Positions 1-6,394 of a DNA stretch of 10,858 nucleotides are shown here, one piece after another. Origin of the DNA: Candidatus Kapaibacterium sp. GTDB taxonomy: Bacteria > Bacteroidota > Ignavibacteria > Palsa-1295. The DNA is taken from contig JANWLI010000058.1 of NCBI GenBank assembly GCA_025450975.1, positions 1 to 10,858 of the forward strand, read 5' to 3'. Position numbers and translations under genes: made by a program. Within the stretch, counting starts at the first letter, position 1, and the number at the start of each line of letters is the position of its first letter. The notes below the pieces were generated by a model. It saw only the letters and a list, made by a program, of their open reading frames with translations, had not been told where the DNA came from and did no database searches.

Positions 1-374
1 CGGGAAACAATATTCCCAGTGTGAACGAAGAAGATACATTGGCCGATGTGCTTCATGATATCTCCAGCAAACGTCTTGGCATGACTTGTGTGGTAACGAA
101 AACGAATGTTATCCGCGGCGTCATCACCGATGGCGATGTCCGCCGGTATTTTGAGGAGAAACGGGAAGTGCATCTCGATCACGTGAAAGCAAAAGATTTG
201 ATGTCCATAAGTCCGAAAACGACGACAGCCGACGTGCTCGCAGCCGATGCTGTGCATGTGATGCAGGATACGCTGCCGAAAGTGATGCATCTGCCCGTCA
301 TCGATGCTGAGCGGCGTGTTGTGGGCGTTATTCATCTGCATGAGATCGTGAAGGCGGGGATAGCGAATGTGTAG
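1..374 (+). CDS. kdsD: KdsD/KpsF-type arabinose-5-phosphate isomerase, C-terminal CBS domains (5' truncated by window)
   Basis: This is the 3' end of a gene whose reading frame is open from the first bases of the window (frame starting at base 3), so the GTG at 21 is an internal valine and not a start. About 124 codons are visible. They encode two CBS repeats: the first contains the family-typical KRLGMTCVV and GVITDGDVRRYF stretches, and the second has LPVIDAERRVVGVIHLHEI close to the C-terminus. This arrangement matches the C-terminal regulatory half of KdsD/KpsF/GutQ sugar-phosphate isomerases. These convert ribulose-5-phosphate to arabinose-5-phosphate, the first step of KDO synthesis for LPS. 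The catalytic SIS domain lies outside the window, so the call rests on the CBS half. The following lptC-like gene, which overlaps the stop by 8 bases, supports an LPS role. A different SIS-CBS or CBS-only protein is the main alternative. Confidence 0.85.
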   Translation, partial: GNNIPSVNEEDTLADVLHDISSKRLGMTCVVTKTNVIRGVITDGDVRRYFEEKREVHLDHVKAKDLMSISPKTTTADVLAADAVHVMQDTLPKVMHLPVIDAERRVVGVIHLHEIVKAGIANV

Positions 375-1047
375 TGGGGGACGGGTGACGGGGGACGGGG
401 TACGGGGAGTAGTGACGCTCATACTGCTGTCATTCGTCATTGGTTGCAGTTCTGAAGATGTGCGGCCTACGAGTACAAATACTATTTCCGAGCCTGATGC
501 GCCGAGCCAGACAGGCTACGATGTGAAGATGAATTTCTCTAATGAAGGTGTCGTGCGGGCAGTGTTGACTGCTCGGCGTGTACGTACCTATGACACGCGC
601 AAGCAGACGATCCTCGACAGCTCGCTTCGTGTAGATTTTTACAGTTCTAAAGCGTATCATACGAATCTGCTCACTGCGCGTCGTGCAACGATCGACGATC
701 GCTCGAAGAATATGATCGCCTATGACAGCGTCCGCACGAAGAGCGATCACGGAGTGCTCGTCGAAACCGATTCGCTTGTCTGGGATAATACGCTGCGGCA
801 GATACGCTCCGACGCATTTGTGCGCATCACGGAAAAGAACGGACGCATCACGACCGGCTTCGGATTTGAGAGCGATCAGGACCTTATCAACTACCGCATC
901 AAGCGCCCGACGATCGTCGCTCCGCGCTCAAGCATGGGAATGAGCAATGCCTCGCCAAATTTGAGTCCGTCGATGCAAACGACGACGGGGACAGGACTTC
1001 CGTTAGTGACTCCACCGCCCGTCGGACGTGACTCCGGAGCAAAGTGA
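367..1047 (+). CDS. lptC: LptC-like LPS export lipoprotein
   Basis: This 226-residue protein has an N-terminal hydrophobic stretch ending in the lipobox FVIGC (Cys27), so it is probably a lipidated periplasmic protein. The body (about residues 50-175) is rich in short alternating beta strands with phrases such as LTARRATID, SDHGVLVETDSLVWD and IRSDAFVRIT. This is the pattern of LptC, which carries LPS from the LptBFG transporter to LptA. In Bacteroidota LptC is often a lipoprotein. The last 40 residues are a low-complexity Pro/Ser/Thr tail. ATG 367 overlaps the kdsD end by 8 bases, suggesting translational coupling. The first codons run through a 7-bp G-rich tandem repeat. A GTG at 412 (MTLILLSFVIGC) is an alternative start that would leave the repeat in the leader. 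The family call is by pattern only; OstA/LptA-like proteins look similar. Confidence 0.75.
   Translation: MCSGGRVTGDGVRGVVTLILLSFVIGCSSEDVRPTSTNTISEPDAPSQTGYDVKMNFSNEGVVRAVLTARRVRTYDTRKQTILDSSLRVDFYSSKAYHTNLLTARRATIDDRSKNMIAYDSVRTKSDHGVLVETDSLVWDNTLRQIRSDAFVRITEKNGRITTGFGFESDQDLINYRIKRPTIVAPRSSMGMSNASPNLSPSMQTTTGTGLPLVTPPPVGRDSGAK
376..409 (+). repeat. 7-bp G-rich tandem repeat with G-quadruplex motif
   Basis: Four consecutive 7-mers (GGGGGAC, GGGTGAC, GGGGGAC, GGGGTAC) are followed by a partial fifth copy beginning GGGG. The five G-runs of three to five bases are separated by loops of 2-4 bases, which fits the usual G-quadruplex pattern on the coding strand. The tract begins two bases after the kdsD stop and lies in codons 4-14 of lptC as annotated from ATG 367. 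Confidence 0.8.
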
Positions 1048-1158
1048 TTTAGTTCGTTATTAAGTATTTTTAATTCTCTCGACTTTCGGAACTCTGCCCC
1101 GATAAATTGTATTTTCGCTCTCCCGAATTTCTTTCCAGCGCATCTTTTCAACAGTAGA

Positions 1159-3444
1159 ATGTCAAAGCTCCTTACCGGACTCAATGAAGCCCAGCTTGCT
1201 GCCGTTACCGGCGCCGAGGGACCGACGATGGTCATCGCCGGCGCGGGCTCCGGGAAGACGCGCGTCCTGACCACACGTATCGCCTATTTGCTCGAGCAAG
1301 GCGTCCGGTCCTGGGAGATCCTCGCTCTCACGTTTACGAACAAAGCTGCCGGCGAGATGAAGGAGCGCATTGCGCACATGATCGGCGATTCGTATGTGCA
1401 TGAACTCTGGATGGGCACGTTCCACTCGATCTTCGCGCGCATCCTGCGCCGCAATGCCGAGGCTATCGGCTATTCGCGCAGCTTCAGCATCTATGATACT
1501 GACGACACGATTTCGGCGATCAAGCGCATCATGGACCTGCTGCACATTCCGAAGGATAAGTATAATCCGAACGCGATCCGCAGCCGCATCTCGAGCGCAA
1601 AGAATGCCCTCGTCCTGCCCCAGGAGTATAGCAAGCAGGCGCTGGACGATTTTTCCGAAAAGACGGCACTCGTCTATACGGAGTACGTCCGCATGCTCGG
1701 CGAATCGAACGCGATGGATTTCGACGATCTGCTGATCAAGACGATCGAACTCTTCAAGCGTCATCCCGATATTCTCGCGACATACCAGAACCGCTTCCGC
1801 TACATTCTCGTCGACGAGTACCAGGATACGAACCGTGCGCAGTACACAGTCGTGAAGATGCTTGCCGATGTACACCGCAACCTGACGGTTGTCGGCGACG
1901 ATGCACAGTCGATCTACGCCTTCCGCGGCGCAGACATCAAGAATCTCTTCCTCTTTCAGGAAGACTACGAAGACGTGAAGATGTTCCGCCTCGAGCAGAA
2001 CTATCGCTCAACGACGCAGATCCTCAGTGCTGCGAATGCGCTCATCAAAAACAATAAGAGCCAGATCGAGAAAAACCTCTTCACGAAGAATGCGAAGGGC
2101 GACGACGTTCAGATCATTGAATGCTCGGACGATCGCGAAGAGGGCGCAGCCGTCGTACGGTTTCTCGAAGAGGAAATGCGCAAGGAGCGCTACGCACTCA
2201 ATGATTTTGCCGTGCTCTACCGCACCAATGCGCAGAGCCGTGTGATCGAAGACTCGTTTCGCAGGCAGGGTATTCCGTACACGATCGTTGGCGGCGTTGC
2301 CTTCTATAAGCGCAAGGAGATCAAGGACGTTATTGCCTATATCAGGCTGATCGTCAATCCGAACGACTCGGAAAGCCTGTTCCGTGTGATCAACTACCCG
2401 GCGCGCGGCATCGGCGATACGACGCTCGACAAGCTTGCGCAGTATGCGCGCGAACGGCAGACGTTCGTCTTCGATGTCCTTGCAGTGCCGGAATTCATAC
2501 CGAACGTACAGCCGCGAGCGGTCAACGCACTCAAGACTTTCCACTCCGTCATCAATAAGTATCGATCGCTGCGCTCGGAGCTATCGCCAAGCGAGCTGCT
2601 GCGATCGCTTATCGACGATACGGGCATTCTGCGTGAGCTAAAGCAGGAGAACACGCTGGAGTCGCTTGCGCGCTACGAGAACGTCCGCGAATTTCTCTCG
2701 GCGATCACGGAGTACTTCATGGAAAAGTCCGATGCGACGATCGAGTCCTTCCTCGAAGAGATCTCGCTCATGAGCGATGTCGACTCGATGGACGGCACGA
2801 AGAATGCCGCGACGCTGATGACGATCCATGCGGCGAAGGGACTGGAGTATCCTGTCGTCTTTATCACCGGCGTCGAAGAAGGCCTCTTCCCTTCTGCCAA
2901 TGCGTTTTATGAGAACGATGACATCGAGGAAGAGCGCCGGCTGATGTATGTTGCGCTCACGCGCGCGATGCGTAAGTGTTACATCTCCTTTTCTAAGGTG
3001 CGCATGAAGTTTGGCGAGATCGCGCCGGCTGTTCCGTCGCGCTTCATAAAAGAAGTCGAGGCTTCGGGCGCAACGATGCGGATGACGAGTTACGGCACGA
3101 GGTCGCGCTCATTTGAATTCGATCCGGACGATACGTCATACGAAGGACAAAAATCGCCGATCTACCGCAGCAATCCAACCTCCTATGCTGCTAAGCGCAA
3201 GGCACGTGCGCCGCTCTCGGGGAATCAGTACCGTCAGGAAGCGCCGCAGGAATCGTATTCGCAGATCGAGAGTCCGACAGGCGGCATGATCAGCCGCGGC
3301 GCGAAGGTATGGCACGAGTCATTCGGCGAAGGCCGGGTGATCGAGATCAATGGTCGTGGCGAAAAGGCGAAGGCAGTAGTGGATTTTGCGAAGGTTGGTA
3401 GGAAGCACTTAATGTTGAAGTTTGCGCAACTGAAGGTACTTTAG
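1159..3444 (+). CDS. pcrA: UvrD/PcrA-type 3'-5' DNA helicase
   Basis: This complete 761-residue superfamily 1A helicase is slightly longer than typical PcrA or UvrD (about 720-740). The motifs appear in order: Q motif LNEAQ (8-12), Walker A AGAGSGKT (27-34), motif Ia TFTNKAAGEM, motif II VDEYQDT (218-224), motif III GDDAQSIYAFRGAD (246-259), motif IV LEQNYRST, motif V TIHAAKGLE (555-563) and motif VI EEERRLMYVALTRA (from 590). The C-terminus (about 713-761) has the Tudor-like domain GAKVWHESFGEGRVIEI found in PcrA/UvrD, where it is linked to RNA polymerase binding. The expected role is cytosolic DNA unwinding in excision repair, replication-transcription conflict and plasmid replication. Motif II uses Tyr (DEYQDT), as in PcrA/UvrD. 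The 111-bp upstream gap includes TATTTTCG, one mismatch from a Bacteroidota -7 element, so the gene may have its own promoter. UvrD versus PcrA naming is arbitrary here. Confidence 0.95.
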   Translation: MSKLLTGLNEAQLAAVTGAEGPTMVIAGAGSGKTRVLTTRIAYLLEQGVRSWEILALTFTNKAAGEMKERIAHMIGDSYVHELWMGTFHSIFARILRRNAEAIGYSRSFSIYDTDDTISAIKRIMDLLHIPKDKYNPNAIRSRISSAKNALVLPQEYSKQALDDFSEKTALVYTEYVRMLGESNAMDFDDLLIKTIELFKRHPDILATYQNRFRYILVDEYQDTNRAQYTVVKMLADVHRNLTVVGDDAQSIYAFRGADIKNLFLFQEDYEDVKMFRLEQNYRSTTQILSAANALIKNNKSQIEKNLFTKNAKGDDVQIIECSDDREEGAAVVRFLEEEMRKERYALNDFAVLYRTNAQSRVIEDSFRRQGIPYTIVGGVAFYKRKEIKDVIAYIRLIVNPNDSESLFRVINYPARGIGDTTLDKLAQYARERQTFVFDVLAVPEFIPNVQPRAVNALKTFHSVINKYRSLRSELSPSELLRSLIDDTGILRELKQENTLESLARYENVREFLSAITEYFMEKSDATIESFLEEISLMSDVDSMDGTKNAATLMTIHAAKGLEYPVVFITGVEEGLFPSANAFYENDDIEEERRLMYVALTRAMRKCYISFSKVRMKFGEIAPAVPSRFIKEVEASGATMRMTSYGTRSRSFEFDPDDTSYEGQKSPIYRSNPTSYAAKRKARAPLSGNQYRQEAPQESYSQIESPTGGMISRGAKVWHESFGEGRVIEINGRGEKAKAVVDFAKVGRKHLMLKFAQLKVL

Positions 3445-3463
3445 GAGAGGCGCAGGAATTTTT

Positions 3464-3533
3464 ACCACGAAGAAACGAAGAAACAAAGCGACGCAAAGCT
3501 TTGTGAAGCTTCGTTTCTTTGTTTCTTCGTGGT
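3464..3533. repeat. 70-bp imperfect palindrome (long hairpin)
   Basis: Two 25-base arms, 3464-3488 and 3509-3533, are reverse complements except at two positions. The centre is the perfect palindrome CAAAGCTTTG (3494-3503), which shares the same symmetry axis, so the whole 70 bp folds as one hairpin with a few mismatches. The outer arm reads ACCACGAAGAAACGAAG. It lies between the convergent helicase gene and tRNA-Leu. Neither strand has a clear T-tract after the stem, so it is not a canonical intrinsic terminator, although such a stem could still block read-through. It resembles dispersed palindromic intergenic repeats or small non-autonomous elements seen in many environmental genomes; this is from general familiarity and was not searched. 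Confidence 0.85.
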
Positions 3534-3569
3534 CAAAACCATTGAGGTCGAGGATTCTGCGAATTTCTG

Positions 3570-3651
3570 TGCGGGAGGCGGGACTTGAACCCGCATGCCT
3601 TTCGGCGCCACCCCCTCAAGATGGTGCGTCTGCCAATTTCGCCACTCCCGC
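3570..3651 (-). tRNA. tRNA-Leu (anticodon GAG)
   Basis: The gene is an 82-nt class II tRNA on the minus strand with a complete cloverleaf. The acceptor stem pairs GCGGGAG with CTCCCGC (discriminator A). The D arm pairs GCG with CGC around AAATTGGCAGA. The anticodon stem pairs CCATC with GGTGG (one G-U pair) around the loop TTGAGGG, so positions 34-36 read GAG and decode CUC/CUU. The variable arm is long (GCC-GAAA-GGC) as expected for tRNA-Leu, and the T arm is GCGGG-TTCAAGT-CCCGC. CCA is not encoded: the bases after the discriminator are CAG. The promoter should lie to the right (above 3651), but no clear match was found. Confidence 0.97.
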
Positions 3652-3733
3652 GGCATAAAAGCACGTTCACAAACTGGCTGAACGTACTCCAAGTTCCATG
3701 TTTCTCTTGAGCGTAGCACAAACCCCGCCATCC

Positions 3734-3765
3734 TAATAAAAATGAGCGGCATACAGCCGCTCATT
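3734..3765 (-). terminator. Intrinsic terminator of the outer-membrane protein gene
   Basis: A perfect 10-bp stem pairs 3741-3750 (AATGAGCGGC) with 3756-3765 around a 5-base loop. Read on the minus strand it is followed by ATTTTTATTA, which serves as the U-tract. It begins about 28 bp after the stop codon of the barrel gene and separates it from tRNA-Leu. Confidence 0.85.
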
Positions 3766-3792
3766 GCTTAGAAGGTGAGATGGCGCAAACAA

Positions 3793-4635
3793 CTATAGGT
3801 CGAACGAGAATAGAAGGCGGGCTTCTGCCTTCTGATGCTCGACGAGATCAAGTTTATCCGTCGACTTGTCTGCAGTACCGGCGATCTGCGGCAGGAACGT
3901 AGCCGTTATCCACCAGTTCGTACCCATATAGGAAAGCGTCGGACCAGCAAAGAGTGCTGAGAAGGTTGCCGTGCGCTCCGTGCCATCGGTCTCCTCGACG
4001 TCGAACATGACCGAATGGTGTCGTCCTTCGAGTCCGACAGCAAAGCCTGCTCCGATATCGTAGGAAAGCCCCAGGTCGAACTCGAGCTTCGTCTCGTTTT
4101 CGGTTACGACTTCATCCACCTCGACAGCAGTGATGAACTCCACCTCTGCGACGGCATTGAACGCAATAAAGAGATTTTCGGTGAGCGATTTATCAATGAG
4201 GAGTTTGCCTTCAAGCTCCAGTTCGGTCGGAGCAGCGGTCCACTCAGCATACAATCCCAGACCAAGCGGGTCTGCATAGGCATCGAAGAGTTTGAACTTC
4301 CATTCGTTGGAAAAACTCAGCTCATTTTCTGTTTCGATATCACTCCCAGACATAGATGCTTTTGATGTATGGTTAAGATAGATGGCTGATTGCACGCCGC
4401 CACCGAGTCCCCATTCATACTCTACCCGTTGATCGAGCCGGCGGTAAAAATTTTTCTTATTCAACCGTAAAGTATTCCAGAGCTCGATCTCCCTGACGTC
4501 CTTCGGCAGGACCGCAGATTCATAGATATAGGTGAATCTGCGGCGATTTGCATGCGCCGGAAGTGCTAATGCAGCAATAAGCAGCAGTAGAACGGCCGAC
4601 TGAATAGCTGTGGTATGTTTTTTGATGCCTTTCAT
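3793..4635 (-). CDS. Putative outer-membrane beta-barrel protein of the imelysin locus
   Basis: This 280-residue protein begins at ATG 4635 (MKGIKK). Its charged, hydrophobic N-terminus ends in ALPAHA-N, a good signal peptidase I site near residue 30. The in-frame ATG at 4692 is rejected because it would bury the signal peptide and run through the operators. The mature protein is made of alternating amphipathic strands rich in Tyr, Trp, Phe and Glu (for example VEYEWGLGGGVQSAIYLNH, LGLGLYAEWTAAPTELELEGKL and LSYMGTNWWITATFLPQI). It ends in LLFSFDL, as expected of an outer-membrane barrel. There is no TonB-dependent receptor plug. The opening YESAVLPKDVREIELWNT resembles a family of uncharacterised barrel proteins (perhaps DUF6662; recalled, not checked). 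It is divergent from the cytochrome/imelysin genes and shares their operators, so it may be a porin or scaffold for the same system. Its substrate is unknown. Confidence 0.75.
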   Translation of the reverse strand: MKGIKKHTTAIQSAVLLLLIAALALPAHANRRRFTYIYESAVLPKDVREIELWNTLRLNKKNFYRRLDQRVEYEWGLGGGVQSAIYLNHTSKASMSGSDIETENELSFSNEWKFKLFDAYADPLGLGLYAEWTAAPTELELEGKLLIDKSLTENLFIAFNAVAEVEFITAVEVDEVVTENETKLEFDLGLSYDIGAGFAVGLEGRHHSVMFDVEETDGTERTATFSALFAGPTLSYMGTNWWITATFLPQIAGTADKSTDKLDLVEHQKAEARLLFSFDL

Positions 4636-4660
4636 ATTGTACCGATAGTTCGTAGATGTT

Positions 4661-4679
4661 ATTAAGACTGAATACAAAT
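4661..4679. promoter_or_regulatory. Candidate operator, weak third copy
   Basis: ATTAAGACTGAATACAAAT has an exact left half-site (ATTAAGA) but a poor right half-site (TACAAAT against TCTTAAT). It overlaps the predicted -7 element and start region of the barrel gene. It may be a half-site bound cooperatively with the site at 4688, or chance. Confidence 0.4.
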
Positions 4680-4682
4680 ATA
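4675..4682 (-). promoter_or_regulatory. Bacteroidota-type -7 element for the barrel gene
   Basis: On the minus strand this reads TATATTTG, an exact match to the Bacteroidota sigma consensus TAnnTTTG. It lies about 40 bp upstream of the start codon at 4635. A TTTTATTA stretch about 20 bp further upstream is only an approximate -33 element (consensus TTTG). The 19-bp operator at 4688-4706 lies between the two elements, which would suit a repressor. Confidence 0.45.
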
Positions 4683-4687
4683 CGGCA

Positions 4688-4706
4688 ATCAAGACAGAGT
4701 CTTAAT
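4688..4706. promoter_or_regulatory. 19-bp inverted-repeat operator, copy 2
   Basis: ATCAAGACAGAGTCTTAAT is an inverted repeat with 7-base arms and a 5-base spacer. On the minus strand the arms are ATTAAGA and TCTTGAT, one mismatch from perfect symmetry. It is located between the -33 and -7 regions of the predicted barrel-gene promoter. It shares the arm sequence with the copy at 4764. Confidence 0.65.
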
Positions 4707-4763
4707 AAAACTAATATTTTCTTGTTGTGCCAAATCAGGAACCAAACACGCTTTAGTCAACTT

Positions 4764-4782
4764 ATTAAGACTCAATCTTAAT
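4764..4782. promoter_or_regulatory. 19-bp inverted-repeat operator, copy 1 (perfect)
   Basis: ATTAAGACTCAATCTTAAT has perfect 7-base arms (ATTAAGA and TCTTAAT) around a 5-base spacer. It ends 8 bp before the cytochrome start codon at 4791. The 7-5-7 layout is like that of sites for dimeric regulators such as the DtxR/IdeR family (also 19 bp), but the sequence is neither the classic DtxR nor the classic Fur box. No regulator gene is in the window, so the binding protein is unknown. Confidence 0.7.
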
Positions 4783-4790
4783 CTGATCTA

Positions 4791-5117
4791 ATGACACGGT
4801 CGATATATCTCATCCTGCTAGCCGTTGTTTCGGTGTGGCTCGTCGCATGTACGGGCTCCGTACCAAGGCCAACTTCGCTTCACCGCGATTGGGCACGCTC
4901 ACGGTATGGAGTAGAAAAAGATGTCGATCGCGGCTATACCCTTTACGTGGCTAACTGTTCCGGTTGCCACAGCCTCTACCATCCGTCGGAGTATTCCGAT
5001 TCGGCATGGGCGGTCGTGTTTCCGGAAATGCGCGAAAAAGCTAAACTCAGCAATGGCGATGCCGACCTCGTGCTCGCCTACATCAGTTCGGCAAGCGCAG
5101 TCGTAAAGGCACACTAA
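4791..5117 (+). CDS. Monohaem c-type cytochrome lipoprotein
   Basis: This 108-residue protein starts with a lipoprotein signal ending in the lipobox LVAC (Cys20), so the start at 4791 is well supported. A short linker leads to a single class I cytochrome c domain: haem-binding CSGCH at 56-60, then WAVVFPEM with Met80 as the likely sixth iron ligand, and a C-terminal helix ADLVLAYI (91-98). It would be anchored in the periplasm or at the outer membrane as a small electron carrier. It is the first gene of the rightward series imelysin, imelysin, DUF1111-type oxidoreductase, and has a perfect 19-bp inverted repeat immediately upstream. I infer that it passes electrons to or from the di-haem protein at 7438-8865. 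The 75-bp gap to the next gene shows no terminator, so co-transcription is likely. Confidence 0.9.
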   Translation: MTRSIYLILLAVVSVWLVACTGSVPRPTSLHRDWARSRYGVEKDVDRGYTLYVANCSGCHSLYHPSEYSDSAWAVVFPEMREKAKLSNGDADLVLAYISSASAVVKAH

Positions 5118-5192
5118 GGTGTAACTACGCAGGTACCCAGACGTTTTACGTTGTGTTGCTAGTTGTTTTTGTGCTCTTACTACTCTATCAAT

Positions 5193-6275
5193 ATGAAACA
5201 TCGTATTCTTTCTTGTCTACTACTGCTCGCCCCGGCAGCCTTCATGAGCTGCGACAGCGAGGAACCACCGACTACCGATATCCGACACGAAGTTCTACAC
5301 GAGATCGGCGAGAATGTCATCCTTCCTATCTACCACGATATGGATGAAAAAGGCAACGCACTGCTTGCTGCAATCAGAGCATTCCGTGCAAACCCATCGG
5401 TTGCTACGCGCGATGCTGCTCGTGCTGCCTGGATCACTGCACGTTCGCCATTTGAGACGGCCGAAGCATTTGAATTCGGACCGATCAAAGAGCCACCGCC
5501 GGGACTAAAGCCCCTCGTCGATAGCTGGCCTATCACCACAACCGGCGAGAACAGCATCGAATCGTACATCACCGATTCGTCGAATTTCACGAAAGAGAAA
5601 GTTGCAAACTATCCCCTCGACGTGCGCGGCTTCCATGCCATTGAGTTTATTCTCTGGGGCGATGCCGATAATGGCATCCTGCCGAGAATGGACGCGAATG
5701 CACTGCACTTCCTCGAGGCAGTAACGGAAGTGGTCGTTGACGGTATGTCGAAGATCCACGACGCATGGGACGCAGGTGGCGGCAACTATATCCGCGAACT
5801 CAATGAGTTCGGTATTGATAAAGGGCGCGTATATAATACCGTCAACGATGCGCTCTTAGCCGTCAACCGAGGCGCATGGCATATTGCTGAAGAATTATAT
5901 GATGAGTATCTTGCTGATCCGATCAATACGACAGATCCTGCAAAGGGACCGCGTAGTGCCGAATCGTACTTCAGCGATAACTCGTTCGCAGATTTTCATG
6001 ATATTATGGTTGGCGTTAAGGCGATCTACTATGGTGACTGGGACGGAGTCGATGGCAAAGGGTTGACAGATTACTTCGCATCCAGAGATGCAGCCTTCGA
6101 TGCAAAGGTGCGCACTATGCTCGACGAACTCATTGCAGCCGTCGAAGCGCTCGGACCGTCGTTCAATTCGACAGTAAAAAATAATACAACCCTGGTTGTA
6201 ACTGCTATCGCCAAAGCAAAGGTGTTTTATGAAACACTGGAGAACGAAGGCGTTGCGATCATTAACGCGGAGTAA
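5193..6275 (+). CDS. Imelysin family (M75) lipoprotein 1
   Basis: This 360-residue protein is read from ATG 5193, which gives a lipoprotein signal with lipobox FMSC (Cys20). An upstream TTG at 5163 would only add ten residues before the signal. Imelysin hallmarks appear in order: HEIGENVILPIYHDM near the N-terminus, AARAAWITARSPFETAEAF with EFGPIK, the GFHAIEFILWG segment carrying the HxxE motif (His148, Glu151), and SYFSDNSFADFHDIMVGV near 258-275. The family includes cyanobacterial IrpA, Pseudomonas IcmP and the EfeO-related domain. Members are helical periplasmic or outer-membrane proteins linked to iron uptake. HxxE is thought to bind metal, and peptidase activity is doubtful for most members. 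It lies between the cytochrome and an intrinsic terminator. The iron role is inferred from the family and neighbours. Confidence 0.93.
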   Translation: MKHRILSCLLLLAPAAFMSCDSEEPPTTDIRHEVLHEIGENVILPIYHDMDEKGNALLAAIRAFRANPSVATRDAARAAWITARSPFETAEAFEFGPIKEPPPGLKPLVDSWPITTTGENSIESYITDSSNFTKEKVANYPLDVRGFHAIEFILWGDADNGILPRMDANALHFLEAVTEVVVDGMSKIHDAWDAGGGNYIRELNEFGIDKGRVYNTVNDALLAVNRGAWHIAEELYDEYLADPINTTDPAKGPRSAESYFSDNSFADFHDIMVGVKAIYYGDWDGVDGKGLTDYFASRDAAFDAKVRTMLDELIAAVEALGPSFNSTVKNNTTLVVTAIAKAKVFYETLENEGVAIINAE

Positions 6276-6293
6276 AATAGCTGCCTAAAGTTG

Positions 6294-6321
6294 AAAAGCC
6301 GGGGTAAAACCCGGCTTTTTT
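6294..6321 (+). terminator. Intrinsic terminator between the two imelysin genes
   Basis: A 10-bp perfect stem pairs 6294-6303 (AAAAGCCGGG) with 6310-6319 (CCCGGCTTTT) around GTAAAA, followed by more T. It starts 18 bp after the first imelysin stop. It should end or attenuate transcription from the upstream promoter, so the second imelysin may be expressed at a lower level or from its own promoter in 6322-6394. No convincing promoter motif was seen there. Confidence 0.88.
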
Positions 6322-6394
6322 GGTCTAAATACGTGTCGGGAGTAACCCTGCGGGAAACAATGCATTATAAGGTGTGTTTGTATAGGAACAGAAT

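Noticed and set aside
21..374. A complete small CBS protein starting at GTG 21
   Set aside because: The frame is open upstream to the window edge and the residues before the GTG (IPSV) fit the usual start of the first CBS domain of KdsD, so this is a truncated gene.
1059..1074. ATTAAGTATTTTTAAT upstream of the helicase as another operator copy
   Set aside because: Only six bases match the left arm and the spacing and right arm do not fit ATTAAGA-N5-TCTTAAT; AT-rich chance match.
1162..1875. Long antisense reading frame (237 codons) opposite the helicase
   Set aside because: It mirrors the codon structure of a highly conserved gene and has no recognisable domain.
4015..4365. Plus-strand reading frame (116 codons) opposite the barrel gene
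   Set aside because: No domain, signal or start context; it is explained as a shadow of the barrel gene.
4633..4692. Start of the barrel protein at ATG 4692
   Set aside because: It would place 19 extra residues before a well-formed signal peptide and translate through the predicted -7 element and part of an operator.
5163..5192. TTG start for imelysin 1
   Set aside because: It adds ten residues ahead of a good lipoprotein signal that begins at ATG 5193.
6351..6361. An 11-base sequence (CGGGAAACAAT) shared with positions 1-11
   Set aside because: Several 11-mer repeats are expected by chance in a window this size, and one copy is inside a coding region.
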